Origin: Magnetospirillum fulvum
GTDB taxonomy: Bacteria > Pseudomonadota > Alphaproteobacteria > Rhodospirillales > Magnetospirillaceae
Direction of reading: 5' to 3'
DNA: 64,000 nucleotides
Assembly (NCBI RefSeq): GCF_900108475.1
Contig: NZ_FNWO01000012.1
Coordinates: 1-64,000 of the forward strand
Part shown: in pieces, positions 49,309-59,222 of the stretch
Layout of the letters: every line of letters starts with the position of its first letter
How positions within the stretch are numbered: the first letter of the stretch is position 1
Notes under the pieces: generated by a model
What the model saw: only the letters and a program-made list of their open reading frames with translations
What the model was told of the DNA's origin: nothing
Databases searched by the model: none
Made by a program: the position numbers and the translations under genes

Positions 49309-51653
49309 CCGCGCCGGTCGCGCTCTGCCGTCACTGCGGCGCGCCGCTGGGGGAGGGAGGCGCGGATCGGGACGGGTTTTGCTGCGCCGGATGCGCCGCC
49401 GCCTATGCGTTGATCTCGGCCCAGGGGCTCGACCTCTATTACCGCCGCCGCTGCCTCGACCCCACGGTGCCGCCGCCGCGCCCCGCCGCCGACGATGTCG
49501 CCGCCGCCTGGTCCGAGCATGTCGTGCTGCTGCCGGGAGGCGAGGCGAGCCTGTCGCTGATGGTCGATGGGGTTCAGTGCGGCGCCTGCGTCTGGCTGAT
49601 CGAATCCCTGCTGACCCGCCAGCCCGGGGTGACCTGGGCCAGGGTCAACCTCACCACCCGCCGTCTGGCCCTGCGGTTCCGTCCCGATCAAACCGGTCCC
49701 GACGCGGTGTTGGCTCCGGTGCTGGCGGTGGGCTATCGGCTGGTGCCGTTCGATCCCGAGCGGCTGGAGTCCGACGAGCGGCGGCGCGAACGGGCCTTGC
49801 TGCGGGCGATGGCGGTGACCGGTTTCGCCGCCGCCAACGTGATGCTGCTGTCGGTGTCGGTGTGGGCCGGACATGCCCAGGGGATGGGACCGGCGACGCG
49901 GGGGCTGTTGCATTGGCTGTCGGCGCTGGTGGCGCTGCCCGCCATCGTCTATGGCCTGCGTCCGTTTGCCGCCTCGGCGCTGACCGCGCTCCGGGCGGGG
50001 CGGACCAACATGGACGTACCGATCACGATCGGCGTCGTGCTGACCTCGGCGATGAGCCTGTGGGAGACGATTGCCGCCGGTCCCCACGTCTATTTCGACT
50101 CGGCGGTCAGCCTGTTGTTCTTCCTGCTGATCGGGCGTTATCTCGATGCACGGGCGCGCGGCCGGGCACGCAACGCGGTCGAGCATCTGCTGGCGCTCGA
50201 CGCCCGGGCCGTGCTGGTGATCGAGGCTGACGGCAGCCGTCGGCTGGTGCCGCCGCGCCGGGTCGCGGTGGGACAGACCGTTCTGGTCGCGGCGGGCGAG
50301 CGGGTGGGCATCGACGGCAGGGTCATCGAGGGCTGCTCCGACGTCGAATCCGGGCTGCTGACCGGGGAAAGCGTGCCGGTCGCCGCTGCTCCGGGCAGTC
50401 TGCTCTATGCCGGAACGATCAATCTGACCGCGCCGCTCCGGTTGCGGGTGACGGCGGTCGGCGAGGAGACTTTGCTGGCCGGGATCGTCCGGATGATGGA
50501 GGACGCCGAGCAGGGCCGCGCCCGCCACGTCGCCTTGGCCGAGCGGGTGGCCGGCTGGTACGCCCCGGTGGTGCATTTGACTGCGCTGGCCACCTTCGTC
50601 GGCTGGGGTGTGCTGGCGGGGATGGCGTGGCAGCCGGCGCTGCTGATCGCGGTATCGGTGCTGATCGTCACCTGTCCCTGTGCCCTGGCCCTGGCGGTGC
50701 CGGTGGTCCAGGTCGTTGCCAGCGGGCGGTTGATGCGTCGTGGCGTGCTGGTCAAATCGGCGACGGCGCTGGAACGCTTGGCCGCGGTCGATCATGTCGT
50801 GTTCGACAAGACCGGGACGCTGACCGCCGGGCGTCCGCTGCTCTGCCGTGACGGTGGCTGGAGCGAGGACGATCTGGCCGACGCGGCGGCGCTGGCGGTT
50901 CGCTCGACCCATCCGCTCGCCCGCGCCCTGGCGGCGGCGGCGCCCCAGGCGCGCCCGGCCGATGGTGTCGTCGAGCATCCCGGCCAGGGCCTGAGCCGCC
51001 CGGACGGGGTGCGGCTGGGCGCGCGGGCTTTTGTCGGGGTGCCCGACAGCGGCGAGTCCGACGGCCCGGGCTTGTGGCTGGCCCGGCCCGGCCGCGCCTC
51101 GGTTCGCTTTGTCTTTGCCGATGCGCCGCGCGTCGATGCGGCGGAGACCATCGCCGCGCTGGGCCGTCTCGGCCTGTCGGTTGAAATGCTGTCGGGCGAC
51201 CGTCCCGCGATTGTCGCCGGGCTGGCCCGCGCGGTGGGAATAACCGATTGGCGTGGCGGCTGCGCTCCGGCGGACAAGGTGGCCCGGCTGACCGCGCTGG
51301 CGGCGGCCGGGCGGCGGGTGCTGATGGTCGGCGACGGTCTCAACGACGCGCCCGCGCTGGCCGCCGCTCATGTCTCGATCTCCCCCGCCTGCGGGGCCGA
51401 TATCAGCCGCGCCGCCGCCGATCTGGTGTTTCAGGGGGCGGGGCTGGCACCGGTGGCCGAAGCGGTCGGGGTGGCCCGCCGGGCTCGCGCCGTGACCGGG
51501 CAGAACCTCGCGCTGTCGGTCGGCTACAATCTGTTGGCGGTGCCGCTGGCGATCGCCGGGGTGGTGACGCCTCTGATCGCGGCGATTGCCATGTCCGCCT
51601 CGTCGCTGCTAGTAATCGTCAACGCCCTGCGTCTGTCCGGCGGGAGGCGGTAA
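49305..51653 (+). CDS. ccoI: CcoI, copper-exporting P1B-type ATPase for cbb3 maturation
   Basis: This 782-residue P-type ATPase supplies Cu to the oxidase. N-terminal Cys motifs 'CCAGCAAAY' and the HMA-type 'VQCGACVWLIE' are present, with the membrane metal site CPC in 'VTCPCALALAVP', the phosphorylation site DKTGTLT and the hinge GDGLNDAPAL. GTG start is in an overlap with ccoH. Confidence 0.95.
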   Translation: MTAPVALCRHCGAPLGEGGADRDGFCCAGCAAAYALISAQGLDLYYRRRCLDPTVPPPRPAADDVAAAWSEHVVLLPGGEASLSLMVDGVQCGACVWLIESLLTRQPGVTWARVNLTTRRLALRFRPDQTGPDAVLAPVLAVGYRLVPFDPERLESDERRRERALLRAMAVTGFAAANVMLLSVSVWAGHAQGMGPATRGLLHWLSALVALPAIVYGLRPFAASALTALRAGRTNMDVPITIGVVLTSAMSLWETIAAGPHVYFDSAVSLLFFLLIGRYLDARARGRARNAVEHLLALDARAVLVIEADGSRRLVPPRRVAVGQTVLVAAGERVGIDGRVIEGCSDVESGLLTGESVPVAAAPGSLLYAGTINLTAPLRLRVTAVGEETLLAGIVRMMEDAEQGRARHVALAERVAGWYAPVVHLTALATFVGWGVLAGMAWQPALLIAVSVLIVTCPCALALAVPVVQVVASGRLMRRGVLVKSATALERLAAVDHVVFDKTGTLTAGRPLLCRDGGWSEDDLADAAALAVRSTHPLARALAAAAPQARPADGVVEHPGQGLSRPDGVRLGARAFVGVPDSGESDGPGLWLARPGRASVRFVFADAPRVDAAETIAALGRLGLSVEMLSGDRPAIVAGLARAVGITDWRGGCAPADKVARLTALAAAGRRVLMVGDGLNDAPALAAAHVSISPACGADISRAAADLVFQGAGLAPVAEAVGVARRARAVTGQNLALSVGYNLLAVPLAIAGVVTPLIAAIAMSASSLLVIVNALRLSGGRR

Positions 51654-51656
51654 CCG

Positions 51657-51833
51657 ATGGAAACCCTGCTGATGCTGATCCCGGTGGCCCTGATTCTGGG
51701 CCTGCTCGGGCTGGTTGGTTTTCTCTGGTCGTTGCGCTCCGGTCAGTTCGACGATATGGACGGTGCCGCCCAGCGCATTCTGTTCGACGACGATGACGAT
51801 GCGCCGCCGCCGCCTGGGCGCCGACAAGAATAA
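51657..51833 (+). CDS. ccoS: CcoS, small cbb3 maturation protein
   Basis: A 58-residue frame starting at ATG 51657, 4 bp after ccoI: '[20 protein letters not shown]' is a membrane helix, then '[20 protein letters not shown]', the CcoS signature. It is needed for cofactor insertion into CcoN in other species. It ends in an acidic and Pro-rich tail. Confidence 0.93.
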   Translation: METLLMLIPVALILGLLGLVGFLWSLRSGQFDDMDGAAQRILFDDDDDAPPPPGRRQE

Positions 51834-51846
51834 AAGGGAGCAACAG

Positions 51847-52677
51847 GTGAGCCGCGAAATCACGATCCGGCGGGTGACCACCCGCGACATCCGCGCCCGC
51901 AAGGGGGCCGAGCCGCTGGTGGCGCTGACCGCCTATACCGCCCCGATCGCCCGTCTGCTCGATCCGGTCTGCGACATCCTGCTGGTCGGGGATTCGTTGG
52001 GCATGGTCGTCTATGGGATGGAAACGACCCTGGCGGTAACGCTCGACATGATGATCAACCATGGCCGCGCCGTGGTGACCTCGTCGTCCCATGCCTGCGT
52101 CGTCGTCGATCTGCCGTTCGGCAGCTATCAGGAAAGCCCCGAACAGGCGTTCCGCGCCTCGGCCCGAGTGTTGGCCGAGACCGGCTGTGCCGCCGTCAAG
52201 CTGGAGGGCGGCCGCGAGATGGCCGACACCATCGCCTTTCTGGTCGAGCGGGGCATTCCAGTGATGGCCCATATCGGGCTGAAGCCGCAGATGGTCCACA
52301 CCATCGGCGGCTTTCGCGCCCAAGGCCGCAGCGAGGCCGAAGCCGAACAGATCCGCGCCGACGCCCGCGCGGTTACCGACGCCGGGGCTTTTTCCGTGGT
52401 GGTCGAGGGCACGATCGAGCCGGTTGCCCGCGCCCTGTCGGCCGAGATCGCGATTCCCACCATTGGCATCGGCGCCTCGGCCGCCTGCGATGGGCAGGTG
52501 CTGGTGATTGACGACGTGCTGGGGCTGTTCGATGATTTCACCCCGAAATTCGTCAAGCGCTATGCCGATTTGCGCCCGGCGATCCGCACGGCGGTGGAGC
52601 ATTATGCCGCCGAAGTCCGGGCGCGCGCGTTTCCGGCACCGGAGCATTGCTTCGGCCTGCCTCGTCAGGAGGGTTGA
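51847..52677 (+). CDS. panB: PanB, 3-methyl-2-oxobutanoate hydroxymethyltransferase
   Basis: This 276-residue enzyme makes ketopantoate for pantothenate and CoA. Motifs: '[20 protein letters not shown]', '[11 protein letters not shown]', '[20 protein letters not shown]' and '[20 protein letters not shown]'. GTG at 51847 has AAAAGGGAG upstream. Three bases separate it from panC. Confidence 0.95.
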   Translation: MSREITIRRVTTRDIRARKGAEPLVALTAYTAPIARLLDPVCDILLVGDSLGMVVYGMETTLAVTLDMMINHGRAVVTSSSHACVVVDLPFGSYQESPEQAFRASARVLAETGCAAVKLEGGREMADTIAFLVERGIPVMAHIGLKPQMVHTIGGFRAQGRSEAEAEQIRADARAVTDAGAFSVVVEGTIEPVARALSAEIAIPTIGIGASAACDGQVLVIDDVLGLFDDFTPKFVKRYADLRPAIRTAVEHYAAEVRARAFPAPEHCFGLPRQEG

Positions 52678-52680
52678 TCA

Positions 52681-53541
52681 ATGAGTCATGAAGTCGACGT
52701 CGTCCGCGCCGTCGCCGATCTGCGCGGCCGGGTTCGCTATTGGCGCGACCAGGGGCTGGGCGTCGCCTTGGTGCCGACGATGGGGGCGCTGCACCGGGGA
52801 CATATGAGCCTGATCGCCCAGGCGCTGGAAACGGCCGACCGGGTGGTGGCCTCGATCTTCGTCAATCCGATCCAGTTCGGCCCCGGCGAGGATTTCTCGC
52901 GCTATCCCCGCCAGGAGGCCGAGGATGCCGCGATGTTGTCGAAGGCCGGATGCCACCTGCTGTTCGCGCCCCAGGTCGCCGAGATGTATCCCGACGGCTT
53001 TGCGACCCAGGTCCGCGTCGCCGGTCTGACCGAGGGATTGTGCGGGGCCGCCCGTCCCGGCCATTTCGACGGGGTGACGACGGTGGTGGCCAAGCTGATG
53101 TTGCAGGTCCAGCCCGATATCGCCCTGTTCGGCGAAAAGGATTATCAGCAACTGGCGGTGATTCGCCGGATGGTCTGCGATCTCGACATTCCGGTGTCGG
53201 TGGTGGGCGTCGGGATCGTCCGCGAGGAAGACGGGCTGGCGCTGTCGTCGCGCAACGCCTACCTCTCCGCCGAGCAGCGGGCGATCGCTCCGGCGCTGTA
53301 CCGCACCCTGTGCGCCACCGCCGAGGCGATTGCCGCTGGCCGTCCCGCCTCCGAGGCCTGTGCGGCGGCGGCGCGGACCCTGGTCGAGGCCGGGTTCGAG
53401 TCGGTCGATTACGTCGAAGCGCGCGAGGCCGACAGTCTGGCTCCGGTCGAAATTCCCGTCCGCCCGTCGCGGCTGCTGGCCGCCGCCCGTCTGGGGACGA
53501 CCCGCCTGATCGATAATGTGGCTCTGATCCCGGCGGCTTAA
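52681..53541 (+). CDS. panC: PanC, pantothenate synthetase
   Basis: This 286-residue ligase joins pantoate and beta-alanine with ATP. The nucleotide-binding 'VPTMGALHRGHMSLI', 'SIFVNPIQFGPGEDF' and KMS-like 'LALSSRNAYLSAEQR' are clear. It forms an operon with panB. Confidence 0.95.
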   Translation: MSHEVDVVRAVADLRGRVRYWRDQGLGVALVPTMGALHRGHMSLIAQALETADRVVASIFVNPIQFGPGEDFSRYPRQEAEDAAMLSKAGCHLLFAPQVAEMYPDGFATQVRVAGLTEGLCGAARPGHFDGVTTVVAKLMLQVQPDIALFGEKDYQQLAVIRRMVCDLDIPVSVVGVGIVREEDGLALSSRNAYLSAEQRAIAPALYRTLCATAEAIAAGRPASEACAAAARTLVEAGFESVDYVEAREADSLAPVEIPVRPSRLLAAARLGTTRLIDNVALIPAA

Positions 53542-53544
53542 CCG

Positions 53545-53588
53545 AAATCCGGCGGAGCGGTCGTCCTGACCCTCCGCCGGTTTATGTT
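53545..53588. terminator. Bidirectional hairpin between convergent panC and the HAD gene
   Basis: CCGGCGGAG pairs with CTCCGCCGG across a 14-nt loop, followed by TTTATGTT on the plus strand and ATTTCGG on the minus. Confidence 0.6.
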
Positions 53589-54453
53589 ACCAGACCAGAC
53601 GCGGCAGGGCGGCCTTGGGGCGGTCGCCATGGCGGCGGATCAGGGCGTCGAGCCGGGCCGGATCGGGCTGGTCGCCCCAGGCGATGCCCAGTTCCTCGGC
53701 ATGGATGCCGCCGGTCACCAGTACCGAATCGATCCCGGCCTTGCGGGCACCGCGAATATCGGTGTGCAGCGCGTCGCCGATGGCGAGAACGCGGGCGCGG
53801 TCGGTGATGCCAAGTCGTTCGAGCGCGGTGTCGTAGATCGCCGGGTCGGGCTTGCCGCGCTCGACCACCACGCCGCCCAACGAGCGGTAGATATCGGCCA
53901 GCGCTCCGGCGCAGACGATCCGCTTGCCCTGGCGGATGACCTCGCGGTCGGGATTGGCGCAGATCATCGGCAGGACGCGGGCGCGGGCGACGGTCAGGAT
54001 CGGGCGGTAATCGCTGGCGCTTTCCGCCAGATCGACCGGTCCGGTATTGAGGACGAAATCGGCCTCGCCCAACTCGACCGCCTCATATTCGAGATCGTCG
54101 AAGACGTTGCGGTCGCGTTCCGGCCCCAGATGATAAAGCCGTCGTCCCAGCGCGGCGAAATCGGGCTCGTCGCGCCGCTCCAGCCCCTGGTGCACTGCGT
54201 CGCCCGAGGACAGCGCCTCGTCATAGAGGGCGCGGTCGATCCCCATCGCCGACAATTGGGCGATCAGCGCGGCGGAACGGCGGGGCGCGTTCGACAGCAG
54301 CAGCGTGCGCTTGCCCGCAGCGCGCAAGGCGGTGAGACAGTCTGCGACGTCCGGATAGGCGGCGACGCCGTCATGGACCACCCCCCACAGATCGAGGATG
54401 AGTCCGTCATAGCCTTCGATCAGGTCCGACAGCCCGGCGGCGAGGTCGGTCAT
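53587..54453 (-). CDS. HAD-superfamily class IIA (NagD-like) phosphatase
   Basis: This 288-residue HAD hydrolase has the nucleophile region 'GLILDLWGVVHDGVAAYPDV', 'LLLSNAPRR' (motif II Ser), Lys in 'VVVERGKPDPAIYDTALERL' and acidic 'AIGDALHTDIRGARKAGIDS'. It belongs to the alphaproteobacterial HAD-IIA group of unknown substrate. It overlaps pyrD by 4 bp, suggesting co-expression. Confidence 0.88.
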   Translation of the reverse strand: MTDLAAGLSDLIEGYDGLILDLWGVVHDGVAAYPDVADCLTALRAAGKRTLLLSNAPRRSAALIAQLSAMGIDRALYDEALSSGDAVHQGLERRDEPDFAALGRRLYHLGPERDRNVFDDLEYEAVELGEADFVLNTGPVDLAESASDYRPILTVARARVLPMICANPDREVIRQGKRIVCAGALADIYRSLGGVVVERGKPDPAIYDTALERLGITDRARVLAIGDALHTDIRGARKAGIDSVLVTGGIHAEELGIAWGDQPDPARLDALIRRHGDRPKAALPRLVW

Positions 54454-55526
54454 GACGGCTTGCTGTCGCGCAGATCGGCCCCGACCGCTTCGGCGATCGA
54501 GGAGAAGCCGTCGCGGGTGAGCAGGTCCAGCATGTCGCGCTTGATCTGGGTGACCAGACCGGGGCCGCCATAGATCAGGGCCGAATAGAGCTGGACCAGC
54601 GACGCCCCGGCGCGAATCTTGGCATAGGCTTCCGAGCCCGAGGCGATGCCGCCGACACCGATGATCGGCAGTTTGCCGTGGGTCAGCTCGTACATCCGCC
54701 GCAGCATCGCCGTCGAGGAGGCGAACAGCGGCGCCCCGGACAGGCCGCCGGTTTCGGACGCGTGGGGCGAGCGCAGCGAGTCCGGACGGGCCACGGTGGT
54801 GTTCGAGACGATCAGCCCGTCCAGATCGCCCGCCAGCGCGACGGCGGCGATGTCGGACAGATCCTCCCAGGCGAGGTCGGGGGCGATCTTCAGCAGCAGC
54901 GGCGGGGCCGCCTTCGGCATCGAGCGGATCAGGGCAGAGCGGGTGCGGCGGACCAGCGATTCAAGCTGGTCGCGTCCCTGCAACGCCCGTAGGCCGGGGG
55001 TGTTGGGCGACGAGACGTTGATGACCAGATAATCCGACAACGGTCCCAGCCGGGCCGCGCCTTTTTCATAATCGGCGGCGGCGTCCTCGGTGGTCTTGTT
55101 CTTGCCCAGATTGGCCCCGACCAGACCGCCCCGGCTGCGCCGCGCAGCGAGACGGGCCGCCACCGCCTCGAGTCCCTGGTTGTTGAAGCCCATCCGGTTG
55201 ATGATCGCGGCGTCGGCGGTCAGCCGGAACAGGCGCGGGCGCGGATTGCCGGGTTGCGGCAACGGCGTCACCGATCCGATCTCGACAAAGCCGAATCCCT
55301 GGGCCAGCATGGCGTCGGGAACCTCGGCGTTCTTGTCGAATCCCGCCGCCAGACCGACCGGGTTGGGGAAGGTCCGTCCCCACAGCCGAACCGCCAGGGC
55401 GGGCGGGTCGAATGTCGGTTGGGCGGGCACCAGCCCGGCCTGGAGCAGGCGCACGGTCAGGCCATGGGCGGTTTCGGGATCGAGCAGGCGGAGCAAAGGG
55501 CCGGCCAGGCGGAAAAGATCGGGCAT
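54450..55526 (-). CDS. pyrD: PyrD, quinone-dependent dihydroorotate dehydrogenase
   Basis: This 358-residue class 2 DHODH of pyrimidine synthesis is membrane-associated by its N-terminal helix. FMN-site motifs: 'FPNPVGLAAGFDKNAEVPDA', 'VINVSSPNTPGLRALQ' (catalytic Ser region), 'GLIVSNTTVARP' and 'GVGGIASGSEAYAKIRAGAS'. Electrons go to quinone. Confidence 0.95.
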   Translation of the reverse strand: MPDLFRLAGPLLRLLDPETAHGLTVRLLQAGLVPAQPTFDPPALAVRLWGRTFPNPVGLAAGFDKNAEVPDAMLAQGFGFVEIGSVTPLPQPGNPRPRLFRLTADAAIINRMGFNNQGLEAVAARLAARRSRGGLVGANLGKNKTTEDAAADYEKGAARLGPLSDYLVINVSSPNTPGLRALQGRDQLESLVRRTRSALIRSMPKAAPPLLLKIAPDLAWEDLSDIAAVALAGDLDGLIVSNTTVARPDSLRSPHASETGGLSGAPLFASSTAMLRRMYELTHGKLPIIGVGGIASGSEAYAKIRAGASLVQLYSALIYGGPGLVTQIKRDMLDLLTRDGFSSIAEAVGADLRDSKPS

Positions 55527-55798
55527 TCGTGTCCTCGAACGGCGGGCGGCGCGTAACGGCGGCGGACCATAGCCGATGACGCGGGTAAAGGCCAGACGTC
55601 CCTCGTCCCGGGAGAAACAAGGCGGACGGATTTGCCGTGATGGCGGTGTTATGGCGAATCAAAGGGCTTGAGCTAAGCGTCTAGTGCGATTGCCCTATGT
55701 CCTTGAGCGTTTTTTGTGGCGGAGCCCACACAGGTTTGCCACCATGCGACGGGGTAGACGGGCGCGTTGACGACCGAGAGACTGACGGTGAATGTGAA

Positions 55799-56461
55799 AT
55801 GAAAATTCTTATCGCCGATGACCACGAATTATTTCGCGACGGGTTGCGGCATGTTCTCAGCCAGTTCGAAGGCCCTCCGACCGTAATCGAGGCCAGCGAT
55901 TTTCCTCAGGCGATTGCCGCCGCCGAGCGCGAATCCGATATCGGAATCGTCCTGCTTGATCTGGCAATGCCGGGAATGAGCTGGGGCGACGGGCTGGCCA
56001 AACTGCGCGAGGTGTTGCCCTCCGATGTGCCGGTGATCGTTCTTTCCGCCTCTGACGACCGTCGCCACGTTCTCCAGGCGGTCAACATGGGCGCGGCCGG
56101 GTTCATCCCGAAAACCTCGTCGAGCCGGGTGATGCTGTCGGCGCTGAAGCTGGTTCTGTCGGGGGGCGTCTATCTGCCGCCCGCTCTGCTCGATCAGGGT
56201 CCGTCGGGCAGCGATGCCGCCGGATTGCCGGTGGCCGGGGAATCCGCCCTGGCGGCGTTGACCCCGCGTCAGCGCGAGGTGCTGGCTCTGCTCGGTCAGG
56301 GCAAGTCGAACAAGGAAATCGCCCGGGTGCTGGAACTGGCCGAAGGGACGGTCAAGCTGCATGTCACCGCGATCTTGAAGGCGCTGAACGTCAACAACCG
56401 CACCCGTGCGGTGGTGGCGGCCTCGCATCTCGGCCTCAACGGCCCCGATCTCAGCACGTAA
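55799..56461 (+). CDS. NarL/LuxR-family response regulator
   Basis: This 220-residue receiver plus helix-turn-helix protein is paralogous to that at 28034: 'ILIADDHELFRDGLRHVL', Asp in 'IVLLDLAMPGM', Lys in 'GFIPKTSSS', HTH 'LTPRQREVLALLGQGKSNKE' and 'EGTVKLHVTAILKALNVNNR'. No kinase is adjacent. The 272-bp gap before it (55527-55798) shows no clear gene. A frame open from 55697 exists, but ATG at 55799 aligns with the domain start. Confidence 0.9.
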   Translation: MKILIADDHELFRDGLRHVLSQFEGPPTVIEASDFPQAIAAAERESDIGIVLLDLAMPGMSWGDGLAKLREVLPSDVPVIVLSASDDRRHVLQAVNMGAAGFIPKTSSSRVMLSALKLVLSGGVYLPPALLDQGPSGSDAAGLPVAGESALAALTPRQREVLALLGQGKSNKEIARVLELAEGTVKLHVTAILKALNVNNRTRAVVAASHLGLNGPDLST

Positions 56462-56510
56462 GACAGACGGTCCGGTCCGATGACGGGGTTCCGCATCGGA
56501 CGGGGGCGCG

Positions 56511-56951
56511 TCACGCCGGGGGCTCGGTCTGGCCCCGGCGGCGGTGGATGTTGAGCCCGATCTCGTCGAGGAAAGCCTGTTCCTTGCGGTCGCGTTCCTC
56601 ATCGGCGCGGCGTTTGCGTTCGCGCTCGGTGATTTCGTAGGTTTTCAACTGGTTGAAGGCTTCGGACAATTCGTCCCCGGCCCGGACGATCTCGGCCCGA
56701 ATCTGCTCGAGCATCGAATCGAGCTGGGCGCGGCGGTTCAGCCATGACCGGGCATAAGCCCCATAGACGAACCCGATCCCGGTCAGATCGGCGGCGGCGG
56801 CCCGCTGCTCCGCGATCAACTGCGCCTCGGCGGCGGTGATGTCGGCCAGAATCTCGTCCTCGCGGGCCTGAAGCGCGGTCAGGGCGCGCCGCTTGTCATC
56901 GACCGTCCATTTCGACAGCCGGATCAGGGTGGCCAGACCTTTGGTGGCCAT
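56511..56951 (-). CDS. fliJ: FliJ, flagellar export chaperone
   Basis: This 146-residue protein is almost entirely coiled coil ('LIRLSKWTVDDKRRALTALQ', later KR/E-rich helix). FliJ stalks inside the FliI hexamer and helps substrate loading. It follows fliI by 3 bp. Low sequence conservation is normal for FliJ, so the call leans on length, coiled coil and position. Confidence 0.85.
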   Translation of the reverse strand: MATKGLATLIRLSKWTVDDKRRALTALQAREDEILADITAAEAQLIAEQRAAAADLTGIGFVYGAYARSWLNRRAQLDSMLEQIRAEIVRAGDELSEAFNQLKTYEITERERKRRADEERDRKEQAFLDEIGLNIHRRRGQTEPPA

Positions 56952-56954
56952 CGC

Positions 56955-58373
56955 TTAACGTCGCCCCATGCCGTCGCCGGTGAACGGCATTTCCAGCACC
57001 TCGGCCAGCCGGGCATAGCAATCGGGCAGGGTGGTGGCGTCGCTTTTCAACTGGGACAGGAAGGAATCGAGCAGCGGGTAATAGTGGATCGCTTCATCGA
57101 CCGCCGGATCGGTCCCGCGCCGATAGGCCCCCAGCCGGATCAATTCGGCCATGTCCTCATAGGTGGCGAGCAGCGAGCGGGCGCGGCGGACCAGCGCGTT
57201 TTCCTCGTCGTTGTTGCAAGCGGGCATCGTTCGCGACACGCTGCGCAGGATGTTGACGGCGGGATAGCGGCCACGGTCGGCGATCGAGCGGTCGAGCACG
57301 ATATGGCCGTCGAGAATGCCGCGCACCGCATCGGCAATCGGCTCGTTATGATCGTCGGCATCGACCAGCACGGTGAACAGTCCGGTGATCGAGCCTTGGC
57401 CCGCGCCGGGACCGGCCCGTTCCAGCAGCCGGGGCAATTCGGCGAACACGGTCGGGGTATAGCCCTTCGAGGCGGGGGGCTCGCCCGCCGACAGCGAAAT
57501 CTCGCGCTGGGCCATCGCGAAGCGGGTGACCGAATCCATCATGCACAACACGTCGAGCCCCTGGTCGCGGAAATGTTCGGCGACGGTCAGGGTGACATAG
57601 GCGGCCTGGCGCCGCATCAGCGGGCTTTCGTCCGAGGTCGAGACCACCACCACGGCGCGTTTCAGCCCCTCGACCCCCAGATCGTCCTCGATGAATTCGC
57701 GGGCCTCGCGGCCGCGTTCGCCGATCAGCCCGATCACCGAGACGTCGGCCGAGGTGTTGCGCGCCATCATCGACAGCAGCGAGGATTTGCCGACGCCCGA
57801 TCCGGCGAAGATGCCCATCCGCTGGCCCCGGCAGCAGGTGAGGAAGGTGTTGACCGCCCGCACCCCCAGATCAATCTTGCCCGCGACGCGAGAGCGCGAA
57901 TGGGCAGGCGGCGGCGGGGTGCGGATCAGGCGGGGGGTGTCGCCGCTGGGCAGCGGTCCCAGCCCATCGACCGGCTCGCCAAAGCCGTTGATGACCCGGC
58001 CCAGCCAGCCATTGTCGGGAAAGATCACCGGGTCGGAATCCTGGACCTCGGTGCGGCAGCCAAGACCGATTCCTTCGATGGCCGAGAACGGCATCAGCAA
58101 GGCGCGGCCCTGGCGGAATCCGATCACTTCGCATATCACCCGCCGCCCGTCGCGCGCCACCACGGCACAGCGGTCGCCAACCGACAAGGTGCGCTGGATG
58201 CCGCCCGCTTCGAGCAGGAGTCCCTGGACTCCGGAGACGCGGCCATAGACCTGGATCGCCGGCACCCGCTCAATGTCGTTGATCAGATTGCGGACCAGGA
58301 ATTTCACCGGACTCATCCCCATCTGTGAAGTGGTGCCACGTCGATACGGCACGAACTGGCCAGGATAAGCCAT
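56955..58373 (-). CDS. fliI: FliI, flagellum-specific export ATPase
   Basis: This protein of about 472 residues is homologous to the F1 beta subunit. It has the P-loop GSGVGKSS in 'MGIFAGSGVGKSSLLSMMAR', 'GLIGERGREAREFIEDDLG', 'MMDSVTRFAMAQREI' and 'DDHNEPIADAVRGILDGHIV'. The start could also be the ATG at 58322 (MGMSPVK); no ribosome binding site decides. Divergent from ctrA, a known flagellar regulator in alphaproteobacteria. Confidence 0.93.
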   Translation of the reverse strand: MAYPGQFVPYRRGTTSQMGMSPVKFLVRNLINDIERVPAIQVYGRVSGVQGLLLEAGGIQRTLSVGDRCAVVARDGRRVICEVIGFRQGRALLMPFSAIEGIGLGCRTEVQDSDPVIFPDNGWLGRVINGFGEPVDGLGPLPSGDTPRLIRTPPPPAHSRSRVAGKIDLGVRAVNTFLTCCRGQRMGIFAGSGVGKSSLLSMMARNTSADVSVIGLIGERGREAREFIEDDLGVEGLKRAVVVVSTSDESPLMRRQAAYVTLTVAEHFRDQGLDVLCMMDSVTRFAMAQREISLSAGEPPASKGYTPTVFAELPRLLERAGPGAGQGSITGLFTVLVDADDHNEPIADAVRGILDGHIVLDRSIADRGRYPAVNILRSVSRTMPACNNDEENALVRRARSLLATYEDMAELIRLGAYRRGTDPAVDEAIHYYPLLDSFLSQLKSDATTLPDCYARLAEVLEMPFTGDGMGRR

Positions 58374-58424
58374 TCAGGTTAAAATATGGTGGAAGTCGAC
58401 TCCACCAAGGTCGGGGACCGTTCC

Positions 58425-59156
58425 ATGAGAGTTCTTGTTGTCGAGGACGATCCGCTGATGTCGCGCACGATCGAGGCGATGCTGCGATCCGAAGGCATGG
58501 TTGTCGATGTCACCGCCCTGGGCGAGGACGGGCTGGAAATCGGCAAGCTCTACGAGTACGACATCATCTTGCTCGATCTGTTGCTGCCCGACATGGACGG
58601 CTATGAGGTGTTGCGCCGTCTGCGCGCCGCCAAGATCGAGACGCCGGTGCTGATCTTGTCGGGGATGACCGACCCCGACAAGAAGATCAAGGGGCTGGGC
58701 TCGGGGGCCGACGATTACCTGACCAAGCCGTTCGATCGCGGCGAACTGGTCGCGCGGATCCAGGCAATCGTCCGCCGCTTCAACGGCCATTCCCAATCGG
58801 TGATCGTCACCGGGCGGCTGTCGGTCAATCTCGACGCCCGTACCGTCGCGGTCGGGGGCGAACCGCTCCACCTTACCGCCAAGGAATACGGCATTCTCGA
58901 ATTGCTGTCGTTGCGCAAGGGCCAGACCCTGACCAAGGAACAGTTCCTCAACCATCTTTACGGCGGCATCGACGAGCCCGAACTGAAGATCATCGACGTC
59001 TTCATCTGCAAGCTGCGCAAGAAGCTTGCGGTCGCGACCGGAGGGGGCTCGTGCATCGAAACGGTGTGGGGGCGGGGCTATGTCCTGCGCGATCCCGACG
59101 CGCCCCGGATCGAGACCGAGCCGTCCCGCCGGGGCCGCTCGCCGCAGCATCCGTGA
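58425..59156 (+). CDS. ctrA: CtrA, cell-cycle/motility response regulator
   Basis: This 243-residue OmpR-family regulator matches CtrA: '[20 protein letters not shown]', Asp in '[20 protein letters not shown]', and the winged helix '[20 protein letters not shown]'-like block ('[20 protein letters not shown]') with '[14 protein letters not shown]'. ATG at 58425 has GGGGA 8 bases ahead. A GGTTAA half-site lies just upstream (58377-58382). In Rhodospirillales CtrA controls motility genes, consistent with the adjacent fliI. Confidence 0.95.
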   Translation: MRVLVVEDDPLMSRTIEAMLRSEGMVVDVTALGEDGLEIGKLYEYDIILLDLLLPDMDGYEVLRRLRAAKIETPVLILSGMTDPDKKIKGLGSGADDYLTKPFDRGELVARIQAIVRRFNGHSQSVIVTGRLSVNLDARTVAVGGEPLHLTAKEYGILELLSLRKGQTLTKEQFLNHLYGGIDEPELKIIDVFICKLRKKLAVATGGGSCIETVWGRGYVLRDPDAPRIETEPSRRGRSPQHP

Positions 59157-59222
59157 TCGCCGCGCGGGGCGTGCGGGTGGGGGCGGGCTTCAGGGCCGGA
59201 AATCCCTGTCGTCGTGGCGGGA

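Noticed and set aside
58374-58424. A full CtrA box (TTAA-N7-TTAA) controlling ctrA and fliI.
   Set aside because: Only one GGTTAA half-site is present, too weak to list as a site.
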